The notes beneath the pieces were generated by a model that ran no database searches, was not told the DNA's origin, and was given only the letters and a program-made list of their open reading frames with translations. A stretch of 24,701 nucleotides of DNA from DASQPR01 sp035713725 (lineage in GTDB: Bacteria; Actinomycetota; Actinomycetes; Mycobacteriales; Micromonosporaceae), in assembly GCA_035713725.1 (NCBI GenBank), contig DASTMZ010000235.1, positions 1-24,701 on the forward strand, written 5' to 3'. This document shows positions 1 to 7,329 of this stretch, in pieces (position 1 is the first letter of the stretch; every line of letters starts with the position of its first letter). A program made the translations under genes and the position numbers.

Positions 1-384
1 GAAGAACGCACCCAGCAGGTGATTGTCGTGTGCAAGCCAGTTGAACGCGACCGCGGACGCGGCGATCGCCGCGGAGAGGATCCGTGAGGCGATGGCCCGC
101 TCGCCGAGTCGCCTTCGTACGTCCGCGTTTGCCAGCACGACAATGCCACCGAGTTCGAGCGCCGCGACCGCCGGGATCGCCGCCGCGAGCGGAATGTGCA
201 AGGCCTCGATGGCGCCGGACACCTGGCCGGCGAGTGCGACCAGGAGCACCACGACATAAAATCCCTGGCGCAGCATGGACGTGCGGCGGACTAGCCGTGC
301 GAGGTGAGCGTCCAGCTCGCCCTCGCCGATCGGCAGGTCGGACCGTCGGCTGATCGGCATGGTCGGTTCTCGAAGTGCGGTCAT
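1..384 (-). CDS. DUF2637-like integral membrane protein, partial
   Basis: The first 128 residues lie in the window; the C-terminus runs off the left edge. Three hydrophobic segments are visible at about residues 41-58, 64-85 and 98-117, separated by short basic loops. The pattern around QVSGAIEALHIP and NWLAHDNH resembles DUF2637/SpdB-like actinobacterial membrane proteins, which often occur in plasmid-transfer and integrative-element modules; that family call comes from memory of the pattern. The ATG at 384 is chosen because it overlaps the TGA of the upstream gene (ATGA, 381-384), which implies translational coupling. A second in-frame ATG lies at 360. The protein probably acts in the cytoplasmic membrane, but no catalytic motif is seen and its role is unknown. 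Confidence 0.6.
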   Translation of the reverse strand, partial: MTALREPTMPISRRSDLPIGEGELDAHLARLVRRTSMLRQGFYVVVLLVALAGQVSGAIEALHIPLAAAIPAVAALELGGIVVLANADVRRRLGERAIASRILSAAIAASAVAFNWLAHDNHLLGAFF

Positions 385-680
385 GATGGGCCCTGTCCCC
401 CGGCGGTCATGAACCGGCCGCCGGTGTGCTCGGTCAACGGGTAGCCGCGCGCCGCAAGGAATTCCTCGAGGGCGAGATCGACACAGTTCTGCACGGTCGT
501 GTCGTGGTCGCGGACGAAACGCTGCAGCACGTGCTCGATCTCGACCCGTACCCGGGCGTTGACCTGAACGCGCTCCCAGCGTGAGCGTCGAGCGGGCATG
601 GCTCGTCCGAGGGTGTTGCTGGTTGAGCTCGGACTCTTCGCACCACTATCCGCTGTGCTCAGGCCGTTCGCAGCCGCCAT
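381..680 (-). CDS. Ribbon-helix-helix-like DNA-binding protein
   Basis: A 99-aa protein. The N-terminal 30 residues are Ser/Ala-rich and look disordered. Residues about 36-79 show an RHH-like pattern: a short strand (WERVQVNARV), then two amphipathic helices (RVEIEHVLQRFVRDHD and VQNCVDLALEEFLAARGY). The start at 680 is preceded by a purine-rich AGAGGCGGG. An internal ATG at residue 28 would still keep the whole domain. The stop overlaps the start of the membrane-protein gene by 4 nt. Just upstream lie three 12-bp-phased GCTAGC palindromes, a typical arrangement for an autoregulating RHH repressor or a ParG/omega-like partition protein. The fold is inferred from the residue pattern; function and operator binding are inferences. 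Confidence 0.6.
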   Translation of the reverse strand: MAAANGLSTADSGAKSPSSTSNTLGRAMPARRSRWERVQVNARVRVEIEHVLQRFVRDHDTTVQNCVDLALEEFLAARGYPLTEHTGGRFMTAGGQGPS

Positions 681-691
681 GACCCGCCTCT

Positions 692-727
692 GCTAGCTCG
701 GACGCTAGCCAGCACGCTAGCAAGCAG
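692..727. promoter_or_regulatory. Three 12-bp-phased GCTAGC iterons, probable RHH operator
   Basis: The perfect palindrome GCTAGC occurs at 692-697, 704-709 and 716-721, each start exactly 12 bp after the last. The 6-bp fillers differ (TCGGAC, CAGCAC, AAGCAG), so only the palindromes are conserved. The array sits 12-47 bp upstream of the ATG of the RHH-like gene at 680, where it would overlap the promoter or leader. RHH dimers commonly bind short phased repeats cooperatively, which makes this a likely autoregulatory operator. Confidence 0.55.
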
Positions 728-809
728 CAACGCATTTCCATGGGCCGACACACCGGTCATCCACAATGGTCATTTAATCGGGCGCGACGTGTCGACGACG
801 TGCGGCCGG

Positions 810-2360
810 CTAGAAGGAGAAGCCCCACAAGAGCGCGAGGTAACCGCCGTACCACGCGGAGATGACGGCCAGCAACCCGATCAGCGCGACCGAGTTGCGG
901 ATCCGCAAGCGGGCCACGCCGACCGCAAGCGGCAGCAGCACCGGAAATGCCGGCAGCAGGTGGCGTGGGTCGGTGTGGTAGAAGTTCGCGCCGCCGACGG
1001 TTGTGACGAACAGCACCGCGGAATATGTGAGGAGCGGCCACGGCTGGCGCTGCATGACGGAGAGCACCAGCAACACAACGAAGATCGCGAGCAGCAGGGT
1101 GACCACGTAGGGCTCGATCGTCTCCTGCTTTTTCGTCAGCGTGTCGACCACCATGCCGGCCGAATAGTGCCCGCCGTCGAACGACGAGTGCCAGATCTGC
1201 GACTCGACGTAGAACCAACCGTCCGCGCGGTGCAAGCGATGCGCCACCCACACGAGGTACGCGAGCCAGCCGAGCGGCGAGATGGCTGTCGCCACCACCG
1301 GCCGCCACCATGGACCTTCCCGCCGCCAGAGCGCGATCAGGGCGGCCACCCCGACGGCGGCGAACAGCGCCACCGCGGTCGGCCGACTGAGTCCGGCGAT
1401 CAGGGCGATCACACCCGCGGTGAGCCAGCGGCGGGTGAGCACGGCGTAGAGGCACCATGCGGCCAAGGCAGTGAACAGCGACTCGGTGAGGTTGATCGAC
1501 TCGTCGATCGCGTACGGCAGCACGGCCCACAACAGCGCCAGCACGATGCCAACCCGGCGGCTGTAGAGGAGCCGACCGACCGCGAACAGCCCCCAGGCGG
1601 CAACGAGCGACGCCGTCCAGTCGATGATCAGTCCGGCGCCGACATACGTGACCGGCAGCACCGTGGCGACGCCGCGCAGCATGCCGGGAAACAGCGGGAA
1701 GAATGCCAGGTTCGACGTCTTCAGTTCGCCATTCGGCAAGATCGTATTCGCGTGGTCGTACCCGCCAACCGCGATGTTGATGTACCACTGCGCATCGAAC
1801 CGGTGGAACAGATGCGGGACGCTCTCGCCACGGCGCAGCGTCCAGATGACCAGCACGATCATGCCGAACGCGCGGAGCGCGGCATACCCAAGCATCGCCG
1901 GCGCGGCGGCCCGCAGCTGGGTCAGGAACCAGTGCCGACGACCGGTTGGCTCGACCGCGGCCGGTCTCCGAGGCGACCCGTCCGGCTTGGCCGCGCGAAC
2001 ATCCGCGCGGGCCCGGTTACGCGAGCCGCTGTGCGTCACGTTCACCGTCCGCGTGGCATCGGCCGTGCCGACTTGCGGTCCGGCGACCGTCGAGGCATCC
2101 GCGCCTACCAACGTGCTCGCGGTCGGTGACGCGCCGTTACCGGTCGAGGCGTCGGTGTCCGACAACGTGCTCGCAGTCGGTGACGCACCGTTGACCGTCG
2201 AGGCGTCGGCACTCGCCAATGGATCATCGCCCAGTGACCCGGCAGATCGGTGGCCGTTCGCGCGGGCCAATCGCGATCCGTCCTGGTCAGCGGTCGGGCC
2301 GGCGCCCTGCATCGAATCGGCCGGCTTGTCGATCACTCGGTCTTCCCCGTTCTGCGACAT
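810..2360 (-). CDS. PIG-V-like GT-C membrane mannosyltransferase
   Basis: A 516-aa protein. About 140 N-terminal residues are hydrophilic and low in complexity; a polytopic membrane region then runs from about residue 150 to the end. The motif HRFDAQWYINIA (about 186-197) and the later NLAFFPLFPGMLR (about 217-229) match the PIG-V-like family of actinobacterial polyprenyl-phosphate-mannose-dependent transferases. The acidic residue in the first extracytoplasmic loop (D189) is the expected catalytic site. The enzyme probably adds mannose to a lipid, glycan or protein outside the membrane; the acceptor is unknown. The tail contains an 18-residue repeat (see 2079-2207). The ATG at 2360 has no clear ribosome site, whereas a GTG at 2336 is preceded by GGGGAAG at good spacing and may be the true start. 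Confidence 0.75.
   Translation of the reverse strand: MSQNGEDRVIDKPADSMQGAGPTADQDGSRLARANGHRSAGSLGDDPLASADASTVNGASPTASTLSDTDASTGNGASPTASTLVGADASTVAGPQVGTADATRTVNVTHSGSRNRARADVRAAKPDGSPRRPAAVEPTGRRHWFLTQLRAAAPAMLGYAALRAFGMIVLVIWTLRRGESVPHLFHRFDAQWYINIAVGGYDHANTILPNGELKTSNLAFFPLFPGMLRGVATVLPVTYVGAGLIIDWTASLVAAWGLFAVGRLLYSRRVGIVLALLWAVLPYAIDESINLTESLFTALAAWCLYAVLTRRWLTAGVIALIAGLSRPTAVALFAAVGVAALIALWRREGPWWRPVVATAISPLGWLAYLVWVAHRLHRADGWFYVESQIWHSSFDGGHYSAGMVVDTLTKKQETIEPYVVTLLLAIFVVLLVLSVMQRQPWPLLTYSAVLFVTTVGGANFYHTDPRHLLPAFPVLLPLAVGVARLRIRNSVALIGLLAVISAWYGGYLALLWGFSF
2079..2207 (-). repeat. 54-bp in-frame repeat in the mannosyltransferase N-terminal tail
   Basis: Two and a third copies of a 54-bp unit (2154-2207, 2100-2153, partial 2079-2099) encode 18-residue repeats that begin DASTVNGASPTASTL or DASTGNGASPTASTL. 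The Ser/Thr/Ala-rich product looks like a disordered cytoplasmic tail ahead of the first membrane segment. In-frame repeats like this can change copy number without breaking the gene. Confidence 0.75.
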
Positions 2361-2477
2361 CGGTGCGGGCCAAGCTTGCCACAGCGGCGCAGCGGCCCCG
2401 GGATCCTCAGTAGTTTCCCCTCAGTCGATCTTGGTATGAGACCCCAACGTCACAGCATTTCCGCAGGTCAGAGGCCC

Positions 2478-2520
2478 ACTAGGTATACCTATGCGTAGTA
2501 CCCCTCGGCCTAGGTATCGC
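2478..2520. promoter_or_regulatory. Palindromic LuxR/GerE-like site cluster upstream of the LAL regulator
   Basis: A perfect 12-bp palindrome, TAGGTATACCTA (2480-2491), fits a LuxR/GerE-type dyad (TAGGY half-sites). A second CTAGGTAT lies at 2510-2517, 31 bp (about three helical turns) after the CTAGGTAT at 2479. Two heptamers that fit the NarL-type TACYYMT pattern lie at 2486-2492 and 2499-2505. The cluster sits between the mannosyltransferase gene (minus) and the small-ORF/LAL pair (plus), so it could serve either. Binding by the adjacent LuxR-domain protein is an inference. Confidence 0.4.
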
Positions 2521-2614
2521 GGGCCGTCATGAATACGTCGTCGGTACCGATGTGGCGGGATCGTCCGAATCGAAAGATAGACCCATCACGGAAGAAACGA
2601 CGAAGGAGACGGAA

Positions 2615-2866
2615 ATGTTGAGCTACCCAGAGGGCCTTCTCGCCATCAGCCGCCAGCACCGTGACGACCTGATGGCCGAGGCCGAGCGCTGGAGCCTGGT
2701 CCGCGAGGCGCGCAATGCGCGGCGCGGGCGCCGCGGATGGCCTACCCGACGGGGCGGGTCCGCCGACCGAACGGCCCATCTCGGCACTCGCGACGATCCG
2801 GACATCCCGCTTCACACCGGTACCCTTGCAGCGTGCGGGCCACACGTAGCGGAGCCAGTCCGGTGA
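2615..2866 (+). CDS. Short basic protein upstream of the LAL regulator
   Basis: An 83-aa protein. The ATG at 2615 follows a strong ribosome site, AAGGAG (2603-2608), 6 nt away. The first 37 residues form a probable amphipathic helix of the kind seen in short actinobacterial proteins (DDLMAEAERWSLVREAR then NARRGRRG). The remainder is low-complexity and may matter less. Its TGA (2864-2866) shares one base with the ATG of the LAL regulator at 2866, so translation of the two is probably coupled. I do not recognise a named family, and the function is unknown. It may serve mainly as a leader that couples expression of the regulator. Confidence 0.5.
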   Translation: MLSYPEGLLAISRQHRDDLMAEAERWSLVREARNARRGRRGWPTRRGGSADRTAHLGTRDDPDIPLHTGTLAACGPHVAEPVR

Positions 2867-5625
2867 TGGTCGGGCGCGGACACGAGCTGCATCGGCTGAT
2901 GCGGCTCGTGTCGTCTTCGCGCCCGCACGTCGCGATCGTGGCCGGCGAACCCGGGATCGGGAAGACGCGACTCATCACCGAGCTGGTCGCATCGGTCGGG
3001 CCGGACACCATCGTGGTCATTGGTGATGCCCAGCCCGGTTCGCTCGGCCGGCCCTACGAACTGCTGCTCGACGCGATCGTCGACATGCCTGCGGACCCCC
3101 AATTGGTCCGCGAGGTCATGGACATGTCACGCAGTCAGGCCGAACGGCTGCGCGCCGCGGTGGGTGTCATCGACGGGCTGATCGGTGACCGGCCGGCGGT
3201 GATCGTCTTCGAGGACCTGCACTGGGCGGATGCGGAGAGCACGTCACTCTTCGAGCACCTTGCGGATCTGTCCGGACCACGGCTGCTGATCGGCACGTAC
3301 CGGCCGGCCGAGGTGACTCGCCGACAGCCGGTCGACGCGCTGCTCGCCAGGCTGGAACGCCGGCACGAGGTCACCCACGTGATGCTCGAGCGCCTGACTA
3401 CCGAAGAGACATCAGCGATGCTTGCCGCCGCGACCGGGCGTCCGGCGTCGTACCGCACCGTGATGGGTCTGCATCAGCGCACCGGCGGCAACCCGTTCTA
3501 CCTCGAGGAGCTGATCCGCGGCCGACACGGCGACGACCTCGACGAGCTCGCCAGCCAACCGCTGCCGTGGAGCCTCGCCGAGGTGCTGCGCCGTCAGAGC
3601 GCCGACCTCGACCCGCCGAGTCGACGGGTGCTCGAGGCGGCCGCGGTGCTCGGTCAACGCATCCCGTTCGACCTGCTTGCCGCCGTCACCGAGATGAGCG
3701 AGACAGAGCTGATCGACTCGCTCCGCCAACTCGTCGAGCAGGACGTGCTCGTCGAGTCCGGCGAGGACGAATTCGTCTTCCGGCATGCTCTGGTCCGCGA
3801 AGCGATCACCGGATCCCTGCTCGGCCGCGAGCGCCGGCGCGTGCACGAGGCAGCGCTCGACGCGTTGCTCGCGCGCCGCTCCGGTGACGCCGTCGTCGAC
3901 GGATCGGACCCGGACACCGATGCTCGCGGACCGCTCGCCGACGGTGACCCGGCGCTTGTCGCCTACCACGCCAATGGCGCGCGGCGCTATGACGACATGG
4001 TCGCCGCGGCCCGCGCCGGCAGCGTGGCCTACCTGCAGATCGGCTCGGTCTACCAGGCACTGCAACTCGCCGAGCTCGGTCTCGAACAGTCCGCGCACGA
4101 CACCGTCCTGCTCGGCGCCGCGGCACGGGCCGCTTGGCTGGCCGGGTTGTTGGACGACGCGCACGGATACGCGAAGCGGTGGCGAAACCGTGCCGACACG
4201 CCGTCCGACGAGGTGGATGCACTGCTGTTGCTCATGCGGCTGACGTACGAGCTCGACGATCCGCACGGCATGCGCGCCGCGATGCACGAGACCGAGCAGC
4301 TACTCAACGCGCTGCCGTTCGGCGAGCAGGTCGGCCAGGCGATGGCCACGCTCGCGCAAGCGTTCATGCTGACCGACGAGGACGACACGTCGCTGGCGTG
4401 GTCGCAGCGCGCACTCGATCTCGCCGAGGCGCACGACCTGCCGCTGTCCCGGCTCTCTGCGCTCGTCGAGATGGGTTCCGTGCTGGTGTCCCGCAGGCCG
4501 CGCCGCGAGCAGGGTCGCGAGATCCTCCTGTCGGCCGCGACCGAAGCGGAAAAGGTCGGCGCGTGGGTGCTGGCCACCCGGGCGGTGCACAACCTGGCGT
4601 TCACCCTGCCGCTCTCGTCGCTATCCGAACGGGCCGAGTTGCTCGAACGAATGCGCACCGACGCCGAGCAGGCCGGCTTCGTACATTTCGCGGTCGCTGC
4701 GTATTACCAGGGCCTTGCGCTCAACGCGATCGGCGAAGGAGACCTTGACGCGGCGCGCGGCTGGGTCGCGAAGGGACGCATGCGCGAATACCGCTTCCGG
4801 CAGGCCGGCCGGAAGGCCGACTATCACACCGTGTTCCAGGCGGGTCTTGCGCTGGAAGCCGAAGACTTCACATTGGCCGACCAGATCGTCACGACGCTGA
4901 GCGCCACGCCGCTGCCGAACAACGTTCAGGTCGCGGGCCTCGTCTTCCACCTCGCGTGCCGGACCGGTCAGACCGACCGTGCCGCGGATGCGCTCTGCGA
5001 CGTCATCGACGGACTGGCCGCCCGCGGCCCGGCCGGCGGCGACTTCACACACGACGTAGTCTCGGCGGCGCTCGCCGCGGGGCTGCCGCTGGCCAAGGTA
5101 CGCGAGCTTGCCGAGGCCGGCCTCGGTGGCATGGCGGAGCCGGGCTGGTCGGATCTCGTGCACGCGCAACTCGACGAGGCCGCCGGACAGCACGCTGCCG
5201 CGCTCGCCGGCTACCGGACCGCCGCCGAGGATCTCGCACTGCCGGTCTGGGTACGAGGCACGGCGTACGTCGGAGCGGCGTCCTGCCTGCTGGCTCTGGA
5301 CCGCCCGGCGGACGCCACGGCGGCGGTGTCGGCGGCCGGACCGCTGCTCGCGAAGTGGGGCGGCTGGCGGGTGGCGCAGCTCGCGACGCTTCGCGAACGC
5401 GTTGGGCTACCGGCGGCTGACGATGACGCGGTCACCGGGCTCGCCGCACTCACGCCGCGCGAACGCGAGGTGGCGCAACTTGTCGCGGCCGGCCTGACCA
5501 ACGCCGAGCTTGCTCGTCGGCTCTACATCTCCCCGAAGACGGCGGCCGTCCACGTCTCGAACATCCTGCGCAAGCTCGAAGTCAGCTCGCGCACCTCGGT
5601 CGGCGACGCGCTGCGCGCCGCGTAG
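2866..5625 (+). CDS. LAL-family ATPase/LuxR transcriptional regulator
   Basis: A 919-aa protein with the layout of the large ATP-binding LuxR (LAL, MalT-like) regulators. An N-terminal AAA-type NTPase carries Walker A GEPGIGKT (about 27-34) and Walker B VIVFEDLHWAD (about 112-122). A long helical, TPR-like middle region follows from about 380 to 840. A C-terminal LuxR/GerE HTH (about 857-919) includes LTPREREVAQLVAAGLTNAE and ISPKTAAVHVSNILRKL. Such proteins usually switch on nearby or distant operons when ATP and an inducer are bound; the inducer here is unknown. The start is ATG 2866 or GTG 2863. GGAG at 2851-2854 lies 8 nt from the GTG. Either start overlaps the end of the small upstream gene. 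LuxR-like sites at 2478-2520 suggest autoregulation. Confidence 0.88.
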   Translation: MVGRGHELHRLMRLVSSSRPHVAIVAGEPGIGKTRLITELVASVGPDTIVVIGDAQPGSLGRPYELLLDAIVDMPADPQLVREVMDMSRSQAERLRAAVGVIDGLIGDRPAVIVFEDLHWADAESTSLFEHLADLSGPRLLIGTYRPAEVTRRQPVDALLARLERRHEVTHVMLERLTTEETSAMLAAATGRPASYRTVMGLHQRTGGNPFYLEELIRGRHGDDLDELASQPLPWSLAEVLRRQSADLDPPSRRVLEAAAVLGQRIPFDLLAAVTEMSETELIDSLRQLVEQDVLVESGEDEFVFRHALVREAITGSLLGRERRRVHEAALDALLARRSGDAVVDGSDPDTDARGPLADGDPALVAYHANGARRYDDMVAAARAGSVAYLQIGSVYQALQLAELGLEQSAHDTVLLGAAARAAWLAGLLDDAHGYAKRWRNRADTPSDEVDALLLLMRLTYELDDPHGMRAAMHETEQLLNALPFGEQVGQAMATLAQAFMLTDEDDTSLAWSQRALDLAEAHDLPLSRLSALVEMGSVLVSRRPRREQGREILLSAATEAEKVGAWVLATRAVHNLAFTLPLSSLSERAELLERMRTDAEQAGFVHFAVAAYYQGLALNAIGEGDLDAARGWVAKGRMREYRFRQAGRKADYHTVFQAGLALEAEDFTLADQIVTTLSATPLPNNVQVAGLVFHLACRTGQTDRAADALCDVIDGLAARGPAGGDFTHDVVSAALAAGLPLAKVRELAEAGLGGMAEPGWSDLVHAQLDEAAGQHAAALAGYRTAAEDLALPVWVRGTAYVGAASCLLALDRPADATAAVSAAGPLLAKWGGWRVAQLATLRERVGLPAADDDAVTGLAALTPREREVAQLVAAGLTNAELARRLYISPKTAAVHVSNILRKLEVSSRTSVGDALRAA

Positions 5626-5769
5626 CGTGGCGGACCACGGCCGACGCGCGGCATGGCTTGCCCGAAAACGGCCGACGGCGGCCACGCGGGCGCCCGGCGT
5701 CGCTCGCCAACAGCGGCCGACCGAGATGACGGAGAAGGCCGCGACGCGAATCGCACCACGGCCCTCGGC

Positions 5770-5845
5770 TGGCTCCCCCACTTGGACTCGAACCAAGAAC
5801 CTGCCGGTTAACAGCCGGCCGCTCTGCCAATTGAGCTACAGGGGA
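5770..5845 (-). tRNA. tRNA-Asn (anticodon GTT)
   Basis: Read on the minus strand, this gives a complete 76-nt cloverleaf with an encoded CCA. The acceptor stem is TCCCCTG paired with TGGGGGA. The D-arm is GCTC/GAGC, the anticodon stem is GCCGG/CCGGC around the loop CTGTTAA, and the T-arm is CTTGG-TTCGAGT-CCAAG. The discriminator base is G. The anticodon GTT reads Asn AAC/AAU. No integrase or duplicated 3' tRNA end is visible nearby. Confidence 0.97.
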
Positions 5846-5942
5846 TCGTCCGCGCTCGACGGCAGCTGCCGACGGTCGGTTCGACCGAATTAGCGTACAC
5901 GAACGCCTGGGGCCTTCCGCTACTAGTAAGCGCCTGGTGGGC

Positions 5943-5968
5943 GATTGCGGAGCCGCGAAATCGGGTAC
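5943..5968 (+). promoter_or_regulatory. Weak SigB/SigF-like promoter candidate for the YtxH-like gene
   Basis: GATT (5943-5946) and GGGTAC (5963-5968) are separated by 16 nt. They resemble the actinobacterial general-stress sigma pattern (GTTT, 14-16 nt, GGGWA) with one mismatch in the upstream element. It would give a leader of about 130 nt before the ATG at 6104. YtxH proteins are classic general-stress proteins in Bacillus, so the match is plausible but not proven. Confidence 0.22.
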
Positions 5969-6103
5969 CCGTGGGGTGATCCGAACTCCTCGGACGAATC
6001 GTGAGGTCGACATGCACGACCGCGCTCGCCGGAGGAGGATGTTTGACAACGAGGGACACCAAGGCGCAGCGAGGACGTTACCGGTCACCGGGAGGAGATC
6101 GAC

Positions 6104-6394
6104 ATGCGCGGCAAGATGATGTTTCTGGTCGGAGCGGCGGCTGGCTGGGTGCTGGGCACGCGGGCCGGTCGGGAGAAGTACGACCAGATGATGGCGGCCG
6201 CCCGCAAGGCGATGGACAACCCGACCGTGCACGAGACCACCGGCCAGTTGCAGGCGCAAGCGAGCAAGCTTCTCGACCAGGGCAAGGAAACGCTCGCGAA
6301 CAGCAAGATCGCGGATCGAGTGCGCAACCGCGACGGCCAGACGTCGCTCGACGACGAGGTCGCCGAGCAGAAGATGTCGGCCAACAGCTTCTAG
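6104..6394 (+). CDS. YtxH-like membrane-anchored stress protein
   Basis: A 96-aa protein. A single hydrophobic, glycine-rich N-terminal helix (MMFLVGAAAGWVLGTRAGRE, about 5-24) carries the GxxxG-type pattern of YtxH-like proteins. A charged helical tail of about 70 residues with heptad-like spacing follows, ending in a hydrophilic segment. The ribosome site GGAGGAG lies just upstream of the ATG at 6104. YtxH relatives are small inner-membrane proteins linked to general stress in Firmicutes; their actinobacterial role is not defined. It is monocistronic and convergent with the ABC exporter operon, with a strong hairpin at 6465-6493 between them. Confidence 0.7.
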   Translation: MRGKMMFLVGAAAGWVLGTRAGREKYDQMMAAARKAMDNPTVHETTGQLQAQASKLLDQGKETLANSKIADRVRNRDGQTSLDDEVAEQKMSANSF

Positions 6395-6464
6395 CCACCG
6401 CTATCGTCGTTCCGCGGACGGGCGATGCTCGGTGCGGCGACTTACGCGACCCGGCGTTGGGCTC

Positions 6465-6493
6465 CAGCCACGGTCGTCTCCCGGCCGTGGCTG
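6465..6493. terminator. Bidirectional hairpin between convergent genes
   Basis: A perfect 9-bp inverted repeat, CAGCCACGG (6465-6473) and CCGTGGCTG (6485-6493), has an 11-nt loop. It lies between the end of the YtxH-like gene (plus) and the end of the exporter operon (minus), the expected place for a shared terminator. No long T-run follows, which is common in high-GC actinobacteria. Confidence 0.6.
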
Positions 6494-6504
6494 CCGGGCC
6501 GCCG

Positions 6505-7320
6505 CTACTTCAGTAGCTGGCGATGCATGCGGCGCGCGGCCACCGCGAGGCCGACCAGGGTCAGCACCGCGAGATAGCCGACGTGTACGAGCAAGCCGAC
6601 CGTCGGATGCCCGAGCGTGATGCCGCGCAACAGCGCGACGGACTGATAGAGCGGTGACAGCTCGATCAGCCCTCGAACCCACGCCTGCGAGTAGACGCTG
6701 AGCGGCGTGAAGGTCGCGGAGAACAGGAACAGCGCGATCTGCACCGTCGCCATCACGTCGAAGTCTTGCCAGCTGCGCATGAACGTGGACAGGGCCATGC
6801 CCACGCCACCGAATGCGAAGCCGACCAGTAGCGTGGCCGGGAACGCGACCAGCGCCCACAAGGCGGTCGTCATGTGCATGATGACCATGATCACGAGGAA
6901 TGCCGCGGAATAGAGCGCTCCGCGGAACATCGCCCACCACAGCTCGCCAAACGCGATCTCCATCGGGCGCACTGGAGTGGCCAGCACGATGTCGTAGGTC
7001 TTCTGGAACTTCATCTTGCCGAAGAAGTTGAACGTCGCCTCGGTCAGCGCGCCAGTCATGGCGGACGACGCGAGCATCGCCGGTGCGACATACACGGCGT
7101 AACGCACCAGGTGACCGTCGACCGGGATGCCGTGGATCAACGACCCGACGCCGACGCCGATCGACAGCAGGTAGAGCAGCGGTTCGAAGAAGCCCGACAC
7201 GAGCAGCAGCCAGTAGGCCGACCGCAGCGCTGTGACGTTGCGCGCGGTGACCGCGGTCGACCGGTGCAGGGCCGCGTCGATCCGGACGTACACGCTGGGC
7301 GACAAGGCGGAGACAACCAC
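6505..7320 (-). CDS. ABC-2 type exporter permease (NodJ/DrrB-like), second subunit
   Basis: A 271-aa protein with about six membrane helices. The N-terminal helix region AYWLLLVSGFFEPLLYLLSIG and the NFFGKMKFQKTYDIVLATPV loop are typical of ABC-2 membrane subunits; the latter precedes the coupling-helix-like stretch RPMEIAFGELWW. It would form the membrane channel with the permease encoded upstream and the ATPase encoded before that. The start is the GTG at 7320: the stop of the previous gene overlaps its ribosome site (TAGGAG, 6 nt spacing), leaving only 9 nt between the genes. The substrate could be a drug, a lipid or a polysaccharide; nothing in the sequence decides. Confidence 0.85.
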   Translation of the reverse strand: MVVSALSPSVYVRIDAALHRSTAVTARNVTALRSAYWLLLVSGFFEPLLYLLSIGVGVGSLIHGIPVDGHLVRYAVYVAPAMLASSAMTGALTEATFNFFGKMKFQKTYDIVLATPVRPMEIAFGELWWAMFRGALYSAAFLVIMVIMHMTTALWALVAFPATLLVGFAFGGVGMALSTFMRSWQDFDVMATVQIALFLFSATFTPLSVYSQAWVRGLIELSPLYQSVALLRGITLGHPTVGLLVHVGYLAVLTLVGLAVAARRMHRQLLK

Positions 7321-7329
7321 GGCGAACTC

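Noticed and set aside
692..727. Iterons as a plasmid replication origin
   Set aside because: Only three short copies, with no AT-rich region and no Rep gene in view; an operator is simpler.
757..1788. Long minus-strand ORF overlapping the mannosyltransferase
   Set aside because: It is an out-of-frame shadow of a gene with clear family motifs; the product is a basic, low-complexity peptide.
5770..5845. tRNA-Asn as an attachment site for an integrated element
   Set aside because: No duplicated tRNA 3' end and no integrase are visible in the window.
6043..6071. TTGACA at 6043 as a housekeeping promoter of the YtxH-like gene
   Set aside because: No -10 element is seen at 16-18 nt; the next bases read GCAGCG.
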